Shown here in pieces: positions 1 through 9,240 of a DNA stretch of 64,000 nucleotides (within the stretch, counting starts at the first letter, position 1; every line of letters begins with the position of its first letter). The stretch is from positions 2,188-66,187 of the forward strand of contig JAKOMT010000008.1 in NCBI GenBank assembly GCA_022241475.1, given 5' to 3'. This stretch comes from Microvirga sp. GTDB lineage: Bacteria > Pseudomonadota > Alphaproteobacteria > Rhizobiales > Beijerinckiaceae. The translations under genes were made by a program, and so were the position numbers. The notes below the pieces were generated by a model, which worked only from the letters and a program-made list of their open reading frames with translations, did not search any database and was not told the DNA's origin.

Positions 1-1
1 A

Positions 2-400
2 CGCGGCGCGCTCGCCGTTCTCGTCTTCCTCGCCCTCGTCGCCATCGGACTGCCGCTCCTGCCGGGCGGACGCGGCGGGCTCGCCGTCTTCGCGGGGCCG
101 ACCGCCGGCTTCCTCTTCGGCTGGCCGATAGGCGCCTTCGTCGTCGGCGCGCTGATGGAGCGCTTCTGGGACCGCGTCGATTTCATCCTCGCCACGTTCT
201 TCAGCATCGTCGGCGGCGTGTTCGTGATCTACGCGTTCGGAATCGGCTGGCTGATCGCTGTCGTCGGCGTGGCGCCTCTCGCCGCGCTCACGGGCTCGCT
301 CGCCTTCATCCCCGGCGATCTCATCAAGGCCGTCGTCTGCGCGTCGGTTGCGATGACCGTGAAACGCGCTTATCCGCTGATCGCGCAAAGCCGCGCGTAA
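2..400 (+). CDS. bioY: BioY biotin transporter, C-terminal part
   Basis: The gene is cut by the left window edge; its reading frame is open from base 2 to the TAA at 398-400. The visible part is very hydrophobic, with several membrane segments. It carries the BioY-like elements of a GP-TAG-F stretch followed by a hydrophobic helix ending in an ER motif, and a terminal FIPGDLIK motif before the last helix. BioY is the substrate-binding membrane subunit of energy-coupling-factor biotin importers and can work alone or with BioM/BioN. The gene ends 34 nt before purD on the same strand, but the two have no obvious functional link. The family call rests on only about 130 residues. Confidence 0.75.
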   Translation, partial: RGALAVLVFLALVAIGLPLLPGGRGGLAVFAGPTAGFLFGWPIGAFVVGALMERFWDRVDFILATFFSIVGGVFVIYAFGIGWLIAVVGVAPLAALTGSLAFIPGDLIKAVVCASVAMTVKRAYPLIAQSRA

Positions 401-434
401 GGCGCCGGCGCGCGGGCGGAGTTCGGAGAACGGC

Positions 435-1712
435 ATGAATATTCTTCTGATCGGATCGGGCGGGCGCGAGCACGCGCTCGCGTGGGGTCTTGCGGCGAGC
501 CCGCTTTGCGAGACGCTTCACTGCGCGCCCGGCAATCCGGGAACGGAGAGCATCGGCGCCAACGTCGCCCTCGACGTCTCCGATCACGAGGCCGTCCGCG
601 CGTTCTGCAAGGAGAACGACATCGGGCTCGTCGTCGTCGGGCCGGAGGCGCCGCTCGTCGCAGGTCTGGTCGACGACCTGCGCGCCGACGCGATCGCCTG
701 CTTCGGGCCGACGAAGCAGGCGGCGCAGCTCGAGGGCTCGAAGGGCTTCACCAAGGATATCTGCGCGCGCTACGCGATCCCGACCGCCGCCTACGCGGTG
801 TTCACCGAAGCGGAGCCTGCGCTCGCCTACGTTCGCGATAAAGGCGCGCCGATCGTGATCAAGGCGGACGGGCTCGCCGCGGGCAAGGGCGTGATCGTCG
901 CGATGACGTTGAAGGAAGCCGAGGACGCGATCGCCTTCATGTTCGACGGCGGGCTCGGGCCGGCCGGGTCGCAGATCGTGATCGAGGAATTCCTCGACGG
1001 CGAAGAGGCGAGCTTCTTCGCGATCTGCGACGGCGAGACCGCCCTCCCCCTCGCCTCGGCGCAGGACCACAAGCGCGCCTTCGACGGCGATACCGGTCCC
1101 AATACGGGCGGCATGGGCGCCTATTCTCCGGCCCCGGTGATGACGCCGGCGCTCGAGGCGCAGGTGATGCGCGAGATCATCGAGCCGACGATGCGCGCCA
1201 TGCGCGAAACGGGCGCGCCCTACACGGGCGTGCTCTACGCCGGCCTGATGATCACTGCTGAGGGGCCAAAGCTCATCGAATACAACGCGCGCTTCGGCGA
1301 TCCGGAGACGCAGGTTTTGATCCCGCGCCTGAAGAGCGATCTCGCGGCCCTGCTGCTGGCGGCGGCGCGCGGGGAACTGGACGGCGTGAGCGTCGAATGG
1401 CGGCCGGAGACGGCCCTCACCGTCGTGATCGCCGCGAAGGGATACCCGGGCGCGGTGGTCAAGGGCGAGGCGATCCGCGGCGTCGACGAAGCGGGAGCGC
1501 GCGAGGACGTCGTCGTCTTCCACGCCGGCACGAAACGCGAGGGCGAGCGCCTCATCTCCAACGGCGGGCGCGTTCTCGCCGTCACGGCGCTCGGACGCGA
1601 CGTCGCGCAGGCGCAGGCGCGCGCCTACGAAGCGATCTCGGCGATCGATTGGCCCGGCGGCTTCTGCCGAAGCGACATCGGCTGGCGCGCGCTCGGTCGC
1701 GACGGCCGCTGA
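435..1712 (+). CDS. purD: Phosphoribosylamine-glycine ligase
   Basis: This 425-residue protein has the usual GARS length. It catalyses the second step of de novo purine synthesis, the ATP-dependent joining of glycine to 5-phosphoribosylamine, in the cytosol. The N-terminal GSGGREHAL motif, the ATP-grasp region with [13 protein letters not shown], the [12 protein letters not shown] signature and the YNARFGDPE metal-binding stretch are all present and in order. A GGAGA Shine-Dalgarno lies just upstream of the ATG. The downstream 363 bp lack a recognisable gene, so purD may be the last gene of its transcript. The identification is secure. Confidence 0.97.
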   Translation: MNILLIGSGGREHALAWGLAASPLCETLHCAPGNPGTESIGANVALDVSDHEAVRAFCKENDIGLVVVGPEAPLVAGLVDDLRADAIACFGPTKQAAQLEGSKGFTKDICARYAIPTAAYAVFTEAEPALAYVRDKGAPIVIKADGLAAGKGVIVAMTLKEAEDAIAFMFDGGLGPAGSQIVIEEFLDGEEASFFAICDGETALPLASAQDHKRAFDGDTGPNTGGMGAYSPAPVMTPALEAQVMREIIEPTMRAMRETGAPYTGVLYAGLMITAEGPKLIEYNARFGDPETQVLIPRLKSDLAALLLAAARGELDGVSVEWRPETALTVVIAAKGYPGAVVKGEAIRGVDEAGAREDVVVFHAGTKREGERLISNGGRVLAVTALGRDVAQAQARAYEAISAIDWPGGFCRSDIGWRALGRDGR

Positions 1713-2075
1713 CCCGAGTCGCGCCGACGCAAGCGCCGTCGCCCCGTTGTCCACGAACATCGCGCTCGGCGCCTCGTCAGAGGGCGTCGAAACGCGTTCG
1801 CGAGCCCCTGCGACGCAGCGGCGGCTTTCGATTGTGGAAAGACCGCGCGACCGATTGTATCGCGCCGGCGAATCTTCGACGTTCAACCAACTTCAAAAGA
1901 CGGGGGGCGGACTTATCCAGGTGAATCGGGGGCGGGTCGTTGCGGAAGAAGCTGTTCTTCTTGATTCGACGCGCCGACGGGACGCGCCGCCGGCATCCGG
2001 CGACGCGGCCGCGCCGATCCGCCCGGACGTTCGCGTCCCCGCCAGCGGCGCCGGGTCGGGCGCGAACGGAAGATC
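1713..2075. other. 363-bp spacer without a recognisable gene
   Basis: An open frame exists on the plus strand (1747-2079), but its translation is basic, low in complexity, resembles no family I know and has no Shine-Dalgarno. I see no tRNA-like fold, no convincing hairpin with a T-tract and no strong promoter. It probably holds the promoter of the YbjN-family gene and the 3' end of the purD transcript. Confidence 0.5.
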
Positions 2076-2576
2076 ATGAACGTGCTCTCGCTCAAGGAAG
2101 ACCGCGCCGAACACCCGCTCGACGAAGTCGAGCGCGTGGCTTCGGCGAACGCCTGGGTGTTCGAGCGCTTCGACGACGACGAGATGTCCGTTTCGGTGAC
2201 CGGTCGCTGGGCTGATTATCAGGTCGCGTTCACGTGGATCACGGAGGTCGAGGCGCTGCACGTCGCCTGCGCGTTCGATCTGAAGGTCACCGAACCGCGG
2301 CGAACGGAGTTGCTGCGGCTTGTCTCGATGATCAACGAGCAGCTCTGGCTGGGCCATTTCGACCTCTGGAGCTCGGAGCAGGTGGTCATGTATCGGCATG
2401 CGCTGCTCCTGACCGGCGGCGCCCTGCCGCGCACGGAGCAGTGCGAAATGCTGATGAAGGCGGCGCTCGACGCCTGCGAGCGGCATTATCAGGCGTTCCA
2501 GTTCGTCCTCTGGGCCGGCAAGTCGGCCCGCGAGGCGCTGGACAGCGTCCTCTTCGAGACCGAAGGTGAGGCCTGA
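2076..2576 (+). CDS. YbjN domain-containing protein
   Basis: This is a 166-residue soluble acidic protein. The NAWVFERFDDDEMSVSVTG start, the long central helix with MINEQLWLGHFDLW and the C-terminal YQAFQFVLWAGKSA segment match the YbjN family, which has a fold like type III secretion chaperones. The biochemical role of YbjN proteins in alphaproteobacteria is unknown; E. coli YbjN is linked to motility and stress tolerance. A GGAAG Shine-Dalgarno precedes the ATG. proC starts 54 nt downstream on the same strand, so the two are probably cotranscribed, a common arrangement in this order. The family call is good; the function is open. Confidence 0.85.
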   Translation: MNVLSLKEDRAEHPLDEVERVASANAWVFERFDDDEMSVSVTGRWADYQVAFTWITEVEALHVACAFDLKVTEPRRTELLRLVSMINEQLWLGHFDLWSSEQVVMYRHALLLTGGALPRTEQCEMLMKAALDACERHYQAFQFVLWAGKSAREALDSVLFETEGEA

Positions 2577-2630
2577 CGGCGTGGCGTGTTCCTGCGCGCG
2601 ACGCGTCGAGGACGGTACGAGGAGCCCGGC

Positions 2631-3467
2631 ATGAGCATCAGCCCGACGATTGAAAACCTTCCCGCTTCCCTCATCCTCGTCGGCGGCGGCAAGATGGGCG
2701 GAGCGATGCTGGAAGGCTGGCTGCGCGTCGGCCTTCCGGGCGGGGCCGCGACGGTCATCGAGCCGTACCCGGGGGCCGAACTCGTGCATCTGTGCGCCCA
2801 GAAAGGCGTCGCGCTCAACCCGTCCGCCGACACCCTGTCTCCGCCAGAAGCGCTCGTGCTCGCGATCAAGCCGCAGGTTCTCGGCGATGCGGCGGCGGAC
2901 ATTCGGCCGCTGGTCGACGAACGCACGACGCTGATCTCGGTGCTCGCGGGCAAGACGGTCGCCGATCTCGACGCGGCGATCCCCGGCTGCGGCGGTATCG
3001 TGCGCTCGATCCCCAATCTTCCGGCGGCGATCGCACGGGGCGCCACGGGCGCTTTCGCGTCGAGCGGACTCGCCGCCGAGCGGCGGGCGATGGCGCACGC
3101 GCTGCTTTCTGCGGTCGGAATCGTCGCCTGGGTCGACGACGAGAGCCTCATCGACGCGTGCACGGCCGTCTCGGGCTCCGGTCCGGCCTATGTTTTTCTT
3201 CTGGCGGAGACGCTGGCGGAGGCCGGCGTCGCGGCCGGCCTCCCGGAGGACCTCGCGAAAAGCCTCGCGCGAGCGACGGTGGCGGGGGCCGGCGCGATGC
3301 TCGGCCAGAGCGAGCTCGACGCCTCGACGCTTCGCGAGAACGTCACCTCGAAAGGCGGAACCACCGCCGCCGCGCTCGAAATCCTGATGGCCGAGGACGG
3401 CCTGGCGCCGCTGATGCGCGACGCCGTGGCCGCAGCCAAACGTCGCGCCCGCGAACTTTCGGGCTGA
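2631..3467 (+). CDS. proC: Pyrroline-5-carboxylate reductase
   Basis: The 278-residue enzyme reduces 1-pyrroline-5-carboxylate to proline with NAD(P)H, the last step of proline synthesis. The N-terminal LVGGGKMGGAMLEGW is the Rossmann nucleotide-binding motif, AIKPQVL follows at mid-domain, and the C-terminal half carries the family signature region with SGSGPAYVF and the VTSKGGTTAAAL-type motif. I chose the ATG at 2631 because a GAGGAG Shine-Dalgarno lies about 8 nt upstream; the frame is open from 2586 but has no ribosome site there. A TetR-type gene follows on the same strand after 65 nt. Confidence 0.95.
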   Translation: MSISPTIENLPASLILVGGGKMGGAMLEGWLRVGLPGGAATVIEPYPGAELVHLCAQKGVALNPSADTLSPPEALVLAIKPQVLGDAAADIRPLVDERTTLISVLAGKTVADLDAAIPGCGGIVRSIPNLPAAIARGATGAFASSGLAAERRAMAHALLSAVGIVAWVDDESLIDACTAVSGSGPAYVFLLAETLAEAGVAAGLPEDLAKSLARATVAGAGAMLGQSELDASTLRENVTSKGGTTAAALEILMAEDGLAPLMRDAVAAAKRRARELSG

Positions 3468-3532
3468 TCGCCTGTCAATCGACGCGTGGGGCGCTATCAT
3501 GGCGCGCAACGAAATTTGATCGGGAGACGATC

Positions 3533-4249
3533 ATGACGAACGCGACGAAGAAGCCGGACAGGGACGCCGTCGTCGAAGCGACGATGGCGCTCGCCGCCGA
3601 GCGTCCGTGGGACGATATCGAGATCGGCGACATCGCCGAAGCGGCGGGCGTGACGCTCGCCGAGTTCCGCGAGATGTTCCCCTCCAAGGGCGCGGTGCTC
3701 GGCGCCTTCGCGCGCAAGATCGATCTCGCCGTCCTCGCCGACCAGAACGACGACCTCGCCGGCGAGCCGGCGCGCGAGCGCCTGTTCGACGTCTACATGC
3801 GCTATCTCGACGCGATGGCGCCCTACAAGACGGCGCTGCGGCGCATCGCCTTCGCCGTGCGCGGGGATCCGTTGACGCTCGCCGCGCTGAACCAGGTGGC
3901 GCTGAATTCGCACCGCTTCATCCTCGCGGCGGCGCGGATTCCAACCGAAGGCGCGCTCGGGACGATCAAGCTGCAGGGCTCGGTGATCACGCTCGGCCGG
4001 GCGCTCGAAACCTGGTTCGAGGACGACGAGCCGGATCACTCCCGGACCATGGCGCGGCTCGACCGGGAGCTCGGTCGCGCTGAGCGGTTCATGGAGCGCG
4101 CCGAGGATTTCCGGCGCTTTGCGACGCCGTTCCGCGCCATCGGGCAGGCCATCATGGACGGCGGCAAGCGCTTCCGGCAGCGCGACCGCAAAGGTCGTGA
4201 CGATATTCACGACGAGGGCGAGACCCGCGATCCGGCGGCGGCGATTTGA
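3533..4249 (+). CDS. TetR/AcrR-family transcriptional regulator
   Basis: This 238-residue protein has an N-terminal helix-turn-helix of TetR type (about residues 10-55): IGDIAEAAGVTLAEFREMFPSK. An all-helical ligand-binding domain follows, and the C-terminal tail is charged and probably flexible. Such proteins are dimeric DNA-binding repressors released by small ligands; the ligand and target cannot be read from the sequence. The start at 3533 has GGGAG 6 nt upstream. It lies between proC and csaA on the same strand. The COQ9 family shares the fold, but I see no COQ9-specific signature, so TetR is preferred. Confidence 0.82.
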   Translation: MTNATKKPDRDAVVEATMALAAERPWDDIEIGDIAEAAGVTLAEFREMFPSKGAVLGAFARKIDLAVLADQNDDLAGEPARERLFDVYMRYLDAMAPYKTALRRIAFAVRGDPLTLAALNQVALNSHRFILAAARIPTEGALGTIKLQGSVITLGRALETWFEDDEPDHSRTMARLDRELGRAERFMERAEDFRRFATPFRAIGQAIMDGGKRFRQRDRKGRDDIHDEGETRDPAAAI

Positions 4250-4264
4250 GGGGACGAGGCGAAT

Positions 4265-4624
4265 ATGGCGCTGAACGGGGCGACAGCCGCGACGATCGAA
4301 TTCGCGGATTTTCTGAAGGTCGACGTCCGCGTCGGGCGCATCGTGGCGGCTGAGCCGTTTCCGGAGGCGCGCAAGCCGGCGTTCAAGCTGACGATCGATT
4401 TCGGCCCCGAGATCGGCGTGAAGCGCTCCTCCGCCCAGATCACGAAGAACCACGCGCTGGCGCAACTTCCGGGCATGTTGGTGCTTGCGGTCGTCAACTT
4501 CCCGCCCCGCCAGATCGGACCGATGATGTCGGAGGTGCTGACGCTCGGCGTTCCGGACGAAGCGGGCGAGGTCGTGCTGATCACTCCGAGCAAGGACGCC
4601 GTCGTCGGCGGCCGGCTCTACTGA
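4265..4624 (+). CDS. csaA: CsaA-type tRNA-binding protein
   Basis: The 119-residue protein is one OB-fold tRNA-binding domain of the kind found at the C-terminus of methionyl- and the N-terminus of phenylalanyl-tRNA synthetases. Typical elements are FLKVDVRVGRIVAAEPFPEARKP, the KRSSAQIT strand and VNFPPRQIGPMMSEVLTLG. CsaA in Bacillus is described as a dimeric chaperone linked to protein export; in proteobacteria tRNA binding is the safer statement. It is the last gene of the purD-to-csaA run on this strand and is followed by a clear intrinsic terminator at 4648-4680. Confidence 0.93.
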   Translation: MALNGATAATIEFADFLKVDVRVGRIVAAEPFPEARKPAFKLTIDFGPEIGVKRSSAQITKNHALAQLPGMLVLAVVNFPPRQIGPMMSEVLTLGVPDEAGEVVLITPSKDAVVGGRLY

Positions 4625-4647
4625 GGGACTCGCTTCCTGATACGACG

Positions 4648-4680
4648 AAGGCCGGAGCGCGACGCGCCCCGGCCTTTTTT
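4648..4680 (+). terminator. Rho-independent terminator after csaA
   Basis: An AAGGCCGG arm pairs with CCGGCCTT across a GC-rich loop, and the second arm runs into six T residues. The position, 24 nt after the csaA stop and before the convergent ilvE end, fits a terminator for the plus-strand transcript. The symmetric A/T ends could also serve the ilvE transcript from the other side. Confidence 0.85.
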
Positions 4681-4700
4681 GATCGAGCGTGAACGGCGCG

Positions 4701-5588
4701 TCAGGCGGCCTTCGCCTTGGGCTGCACCTCGGCCATGTAATCCTCCATCAACGTGCGCGTGATGTCCGCCGGCTTGAACGCATGAGCCGCGATCTCCCCG
4801 ACCGGCGTCACTTCGGCGGCCGTGCCGGTGATGAAGCATTCGGAGAAGGTCGAGAGCTCCTCCGGCATGATGCGACGCTCGATCACCTCGTAACCTCGGC
4901 GCTTGGCGAGGTCGATCACGGTGCGGCGGGTGATGCCGTCGAGGAAGCAGTCGGCGATGGGCGTATGGATCGCACCGTCACGCACGAAAAACACGTTCGC
5001 CCCGGTGCACTCGGCGACGCGGCCCTGCCAGTCGAGCATCAGCGCGTCGGCGAAGCCCTTGCGCTCGGCCTTATGCTTGGAGATCGTGCAGATCATGTAG
5101 AGGCCGGCGGCCTTCGAATGGCACGGCGCCGTCGCCGGATCGGGGCGGCGGTACTCGGCCATGTCGAGCTTGATGCCCTTCAGGCGCTGCTCGGGATCGA
5201 AATAGCTCGGCCATTCCCACGCCGCGATGGCCAGGTGAATGGTGTTGAGCTGCGCGGAGACGCCCATCATCTCCGATCCGCGCCATGCGACCGGGCGCAG
5301 ATACGCGTCGGCGAGGCCGTTCCGGGCCAAAACCTGCCGTTTCGCCTCGTCGATCTCGGCGACGGAATACGGAACCTCGAAATCGAGAACCTGCGCCGAC
5401 CGGCGCAGTCGCTCCGAATGCTCCGTCGATTTGAAGATGCGGCCGCCATAGGCCCGCTCGCCTTCGAATACGGATGAGCCGTAATGCAACCCGTGCGACA
5501 GAACGTGCAGCCGGGCCTCGGCCCATGGCACGAATTCGCCGTCCAGCCAGATCCATCCGTCTCGCTGATCGAAGGGGATAGCCGACAT
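4701..5588 (-). CDS. ilvE: Branched-chain amino acid aminotransferase
   Basis: This 295-residue class IV PLP enzyme transfers the amino group between glutamate and branched-chain 2-keto acids, the last step of valine, leucine and isoleucine synthesis. Hallmarks are the YGSSVFEGERAY motif near residue 37, the Schiff-base lysine in CHSKAAGLYM and the FITGTAAEVTPV loop near the C-terminus. A GGGAG lies about 11 nt upstream of the ATG. The gene is divergent from the MarR-type regulator at 5761. Other class IV enzymes (D-amino acid transaminase, ADC lyase) are possible in principle, but the length and motifs fit IlvE. Confidence 0.93.
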   Translation of the reverse strand: MSAIPFDQRDGWIWLDGEFVPWAEARLHVLSHGLHYGSSVFEGERAYGGRIFKSTEHSERLRRSAQVLDFEVPYSVAEIDEAKRQVLARNGLADAYLRPVAWRGSEMMGVSAQLNTIHLAIAAWEWPSYFDPEQRLKGIKLDMAEYRRPDPATAPCHSKAAGLYMICTISKHKAERKGFADALMLDWQGRVAECTGANVFFVRDGAIHTPIADCFLDGITRRTVIDLAKRRGYEVIERRIMPEELSTFSECFITGTAAEVTPVGEIAAHAFKPADITRTLMEDYMAEVQPKAKAA

Positions 5589-5696
5589 CGAACCGATACT
5601 CCCATATATCCCGCAATATGCTTGGCGCCCTGCGAGTTGTCGTTACGTGATTGCTGCAAACAGCGCGTCTACGATCGATCGTTTCGTAGTTTGCGC

Positions 5697-5725
5697 TTGA
5701 CGAGTAACAATGCGCCTGAGATATG
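5697..5725 (+). promoter_or_regulatory. Candidate sigma-70 promoter for the MarR/two-component operon
   Basis: TTGACG at 5697-5702 is separated by 17 bp from GATATG at 5720-5725. The -35 matches five of six consensus bases; the -10 is weak (three of six). It overlaps the upstream-most possible ATG (5710) of the MarR gene. If it is used, translation must start further downstream. Confidence 0.4.
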
Positions 5726-5760
5726 TCAATAAGGCTGACTTAAACAATCGGAATGGATTT

Positions 5761-6327
5761 TTGTCCGCGTCTCGTCCCGCCCCCGTCGCCGCAGCCGCCG
5801 CTCACCACGAGAGCGAAGCGCCCGTGCGGCGGGAGCCGGCGTTCGATCTCATCGAATTGTTCTTCTTCGCCTATCGCGACTTCGTCGCCGACCCGGACAG
5901 AATTCTCGTCGAATATGGCTTCGGAAGGGCGCATCACCGGGTCCTGCATTTCGTCGCGCGCCAGCCGGGCCTGACGATCGCCGAGCTTCTCGACGTCCTC
6001 AAGATCACCAAGCAGAGCCTCAACAGGGTGCTCAAGGAACTGATCGAGAAAGATTTCGTCGAGAGCCGCACCGGCACGACGGATCGCCGCCAGCGACTGC
6101 TGCACGCGACGCCGCAGGGGCGCGATCTGGCGCTTCGCCTCGCGGAGATACAGTCGCGGCGCATCGCCGGCGCGGTCGCGGGCGATTCCGGGGCGGACAC
6201 GCAGGCCATGCGCGATTGCGTCGCGCGCTTCCTTCTGCGTATGGTCGACGAAGAGGAGCGCGCGCGCGTTCACGCGCTAGCATCGACGCCGCCGCGCCGG
6301 AATGATCCCTCCGCCACGGGCGAATGA
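5761..6327 (+). CDS. petP: MarR-family regulator, PetP type
   Basis: This winged-helix regulator (188 residues from the TTG at 5761; 205 from the ATG at 5710) has the MarR core in the middle: a PGLTIAELLDVLKITKQSLNRVLKELIE recognition region, given in part, then a TDRRQR wing. The order MarR protein, OmpR-type regulator and kinase, divergent from ilvE, matches the petP-petR locus of alphaproteobacteria; in Rhodobacter capsulatus PetR is needed for respiratory and photosynthetic growth. I prefer the TTG start because a promoter-like element overlaps the ATG at 5710. The stop overlaps the response-regulator start by 4 nt, so the two are translationally coupled. The ligand is unknown. Confidence 0.8.
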   Translation: MSASRPAPVAAAAAHHESEAPVRREPAFDLIELFFFAYRDFVADPDRILVEYGFGRAHHRVLHFVARQPGLTIAELLDVLKITKQSLNRVLKELIEKDFVESRTGTTDRRQRLLHATPQGRDLALRLAEIQSRRIAGAVAGDSGADTQAMRDCVARFLLRMVDEEERARVHALASTPPRRNDPSATGE

Positions 6328-7049
6328 TGCTGCCGCGCAAGGTCGAACTTCCCGATGACGCACCGCATATCCTCGTCGTCGACGACGATAGGCGGCTGCG
6401 CGATCTTCTGGCGAAATTCTTGACGGACAACGGTTTCCGCGTCACGACGGCCGCCGGCGCGGCCGAGGCGCGCGCGATGACGGGACATCTCGTTTTCGAC
6501 GCGCTGGTGCTCGACGTGATGATGCCGGGCGAAAACGGCTTCGATTTCGCCCGTTGGCTGCGACGCATTTCTCAAGTGCCGATCCTGATGCTGACCGCGC
6601 GCGCCGACGTGCAGGACCGCGTCACCGGACTCGAGATTGGCGCCAACGACTATCTGTCGAAGCCGTTCGAGCCGCGCGAGCTCGTGTTGCGTTTGCAGAA
6701 CATTCTCCGCCACGCGCCATCGGCCGGGCGTGACGCCGCCGAGACGGCGCCGGAATTCATCCGATTCGGGCCTTTCGTGTATCGCTTCGACCGGGGCGAA
6801 TTGCGGCGCGGCGAGGAGTTGATCCGCCTGACGGAGCGCGAGCGCGAAATTCTCAATCTGCTCGGGGGCCGCTCTGGCGGCCAGGTGCGGCGCGAGGAAT
6901 TGACCGGCGCCGGGGCCGGCGCTTCCGCCAACGAGCGAACCGTCGACGTCCAGATCAACCGGTTGCGCCGCAAGATCGAGAACGATCCCGCCAATCCGGT
7001 CTTCCTCCAGACCGTGCGCGGCGTCGGCTACCGCCTGGTTCTCGACTGA
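6324..7049 (+). CDS. petR: OmpR-family response regulator, PetR type
   Basis: The 241-residue protein has a receiver domain (about residues 14-125) with the acidic cluster VVDDD at 18-22, the phospho-acceptor D64 in VLDVMMPGENG and the conserved K113 in LSKPF. A C-terminal OmpR/PhoB winged helix (about 140-240) carries ERTVDVQINRLRRKIE. It is expected to be phosphorylated by the adjacent kinase and to bind DNA. Its ATG overlaps the MarR stop, and its own stop overlaps the kinase start by one base. The name PetR follows gene order and family and is not proven to be functional orthology. Confidence 0.9.
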   Translation: MMLPRKVELPDDAPHILVVDDDRRLRDLLAKFLTDNGFRVTTAAGAAEARAMTGHLVFDALVLDVMMPGENGFDFARWLRRISQVPILMLTARADVQDRVTGLEIGANDYLSKPFEPRELVLRLQNILRHAPSAGRDAAETAPEFIRFGPFVYRFDRGELRRGEELIRLTEREREILNLLGGRSGGQVRREELTGAGAGASANERTVDVQINRLRRKIENDPANPVFLQTVRGVGYRLVLD

Positions 7050-8413
7050 TGGAGAGGCTCCGCCGCCCCCTCTCCCGCGTCGTCGACGGCTACGCCTCCG
7101 CCGCGCGCTGGGTGGGCTCGCGCATGCCGAAAGGGCTGTACGCGCGCGCGCTGATCATCATCATCGCGCCGATCGTGCTGCTGCAGTCGGTGATCGCGTA
7201 CACCTTCATGGAGCGCCACTGGCAGACCGTGACGATGCGCCTGTCCTCGGCCGTCACGGCCGATATCGCCGCGCTCATCGATATCTACGAGACGTATCCG
7301 CAGGACGAGCAGGCCTCGGAACTGACTCGCATCGCGGGCCAGCGACTGGGGCTCGACGTCCAGATTCTGCGTGACACCGAATTGCCGCCGCCCGGGCCGA
7401 AGCCCTTCTTCTCGATCCTCGACGGCGCGCTCTCCAGCGAGATCGGCCGGCAGGTGGCGCGTCCGTTCTGGATCGATACGGTCGGCCGCTCGAACCTGAT
7501 CGAAATCCGCGTCATGCTCGACGACGGCATCATGCGCATCGTCGCCCGGCGCAGCCAGGCCTACGCCTCGAATTCGCACATATTTCTGCTCTGGATGACC
7601 GGAACTTCGCTCGTCCTGATGGGGATCGCCGTCATCTTCCTGCGCAATCAGATCAAGCCCATCCTCAAACTCGCGGAGGCGGCGGAGAGCTTCGGCAAGG
7701 GTCGCGAGATCGAGTTCCGGCCGCGCGGAGCCCGCGAGGTGCGGCAGGCCGGGCGCGCCTTCATCGAGATGAAGCGACGCATTGAGCGCGCGATCGACCA
7801 GCGCACGACGATGCTCAACGGCGTCAGCCACGACCTGCGCACGATCCTCACGCGGTTCAAGCTCTCCCTCGCGCTCCTGGAGCGCACCGAGGACATCGAC
7901 GATATGGAGCGCGACATCGACGAGATGAGCCGGATGCTGGAGGGCTATCTGGCCTTCGCCCGCGGCGACGCCGGCGAGCAGGCGGTGGCGACCGACCTGC
8001 GCGCGCTGTTGAACGAATTGAAGAGCGACGCCGAGCGGCAGGGCCACGCGACGAGCCTCGCCATCGAGGGCGACCCCATCGTCGTCGTACGCTCCGACGC
8101 CTTCCGCAGGTTGATGTTCAACCTCGTCTCGAACGCGGCGCGCCACGGCGACCGAATCGCGATCTCCGCCCGCCACGAAGGTCGCTGGCTCACGGTGCAC
8201 GTCGACGACGACGGCCCGGGAATTCCCCACGACATGCGTGAGGAGGTGTTCAAGCCGTTCGTGCGGCTGGACGATTCCCGCAATCAGGACGAGAGCGGGT
8301 CGGGCCTGGGTCTCGCCATCGCCCGCGATATCGCGCGCTCCCACGGCGGCGACGTCGCGCTCGAGGACAGTCCGATGGGCGGCCTGCGCGCGCGTGTGCG
8401 CATTCCCGCCTGA
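7049..8413 (+). CDS. EnvZ-like membrane sensor histidine kinase
   Basis: The 454-residue kinase has a first membrane helix at about residues 33-53, a periplasmic loop of some 120 residues, a second helix at about 177-198, a HAMP linker, a dimerisation/phosphoacceptor domain with H261 in NGVSHDLRTILTR, and a C-terminal ATPase domain with N-box NLVSNAARHG, G1 box DDDGPGIP and G2 box GSGLGLAI. It most likely phosphorylates the upstream regulator, to which it is joined by a TGATG overlap. The periplasmic sensor region matches no ligand-binding family I recognise, so the stimulus is open. Confidence 0.93.
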   Translation: MERLRRPLSRVVDGYASAARWVGSRMPKGLYARALIIIIAPIVLLQSVIAYTFMERHWQTVTMRLSSAVTADIAALIDIYETYPQDEQASELTRIAGQRLGLDVQILRDTELPPPGPKPFFSILDGALSSEIGRQVARPFWIDTVGRSNLIEIRVMLDDGIMRIVARRSQAYASNSHIFLLWMTGTSLVLMGIAVIFLRNQIKPILKLAEAAESFGKGREIEFRPRGAREVRQAGRAFIEMKRRIERAIDQRTTMLNGVSHDLRTILTRFKLSLALLERTEDIDDMERDIDEMSRMLEGYLAFARGDAGEQAVATDLRALLNELKSDAERQGHATSLAIEGDPIVVVRSDAFRRLMFNLVSNAARHGDRIAISARHEGRWLTVHVDDDGPGIPHDMREEVFKPFVRLDDSRNQDESGSGLGLAIARDIARSHGGDVALEDSPMGGLRARVRIPA

Positions 8414-8472
8414 ACGGGCCCATACCGCGAATGCCGCTTGCAAATCGGCTCGCCTCTGCAAGAAACGGATCC

Positions 8473-9237
8473 ATGCGCCGCATCGTCATCGAAGAACCCG
8501 TCACCCGCTTCGCCGTCTGGTCGGGACGAACGGGCTGGATGGCGCTCGCCGTCACGGGAATCGCGGCGCTCTTGATTCGGGCCGGCAGGATCGAGGCCGA
8601 GGCGGGGCTCGCCGCGATCCTCACCGGCGCCGTCTTCGCGGGCGCGGCGGTCGTCCTCGCCCTCGCCGCGTTCGCGCGCATCTGGTCGGAAGGTCGTCTC
8701 GGCGTCGGTCGGGCGATCACCGGCCTCGCGCTCGGCCTGCTCGTCCTGGCGCCGCCGTCGCTCCTCCTTGCGAGCCGCCAGTTCGCGCCTCAGCCCCTCG
8801 ACGTGGCGACGGACGCGGCGAGGGCTCCGCTGTTCTCGACGTCGGCTGCGGCGCTTGCGGCCCGCGGCGGATGGACGGGACCGTCCGGCCTTCCCTCGGA
8901 TGGCGGCGCGTCGACGGCCCCGCTCCTCCTCGATTTGCCGTTTGCCGACGTTGTCGCTATCGCGCAGCGCGCAGCCGTCGCGCGCGGCCTCACGGTGATC
9001 GAGCGTCCGGACATCGCCGAGCCCGGCGCAGAGGCGCCGGCGCGGCTCGACGCCCGCGGCCGCACGCTGGTCCTGCGGCTTCCGATCGAACTGACCGTGC
9101 GCATCACGCCGGTCGGAGAGCGCGCCAGAATCGACGCGCGCGCCGCAGCGCCGCGCGGGAACCATGATCTCGGCGGGAACGTGACGGTCTTGCGAGCCTA
9201 TCTCGAAGAGATCGAGTTCCTTGCCGAACTGCGTTGA
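8473..9237 (+). CDS. DUF1499 membrane protein
   Basis: The 254-residue protein has three hydrophobic helices in its first 110 residues and a soluble C-terminal region of DUF1499 type with the pattern PLLLDLPFADVVAIA, then R-rich strands ending in RARIDARAAAPRGNHDLGGN. The function of DUF1499 is unknown. I chose the ATG at 8473 because the residues before it (open from 8431) do not fit a membrane start. It follows the kinase by 59 nt on the same strand and may be read through from that operon. It ends 3 nt before the convergent hydrolase gene. Confidence 0.75.
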   Translation: MRRIVIEEPVTRFAVWSGRTGWMALAVTGIAALLIRAGRIEAEAGLAAILTGAVFAGAAVVLALAAFARIWSEGRLGVGRAITGLALGLLVLAPPSLLLASRQFAPQPLDVATDAARAPLFSTSAAALAARGGWTGPSGLPSDGGASTAPLLLDLPFADVVAIAQRAAVARGLTVIERPDIAEPGAEAPARLDARGRTLVLRLPIELTVRITPVGERARIDARAAAPRGNHDLGGNVTVLRAYLEEIEFLAELR

Positions 9238-9240
9238 GAC

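Noticed and set aside
324..1886. Minus-strand frame covering purD
   Set aside because: No family, very high Arg and Ala content, and it lies across a secure purD gene.
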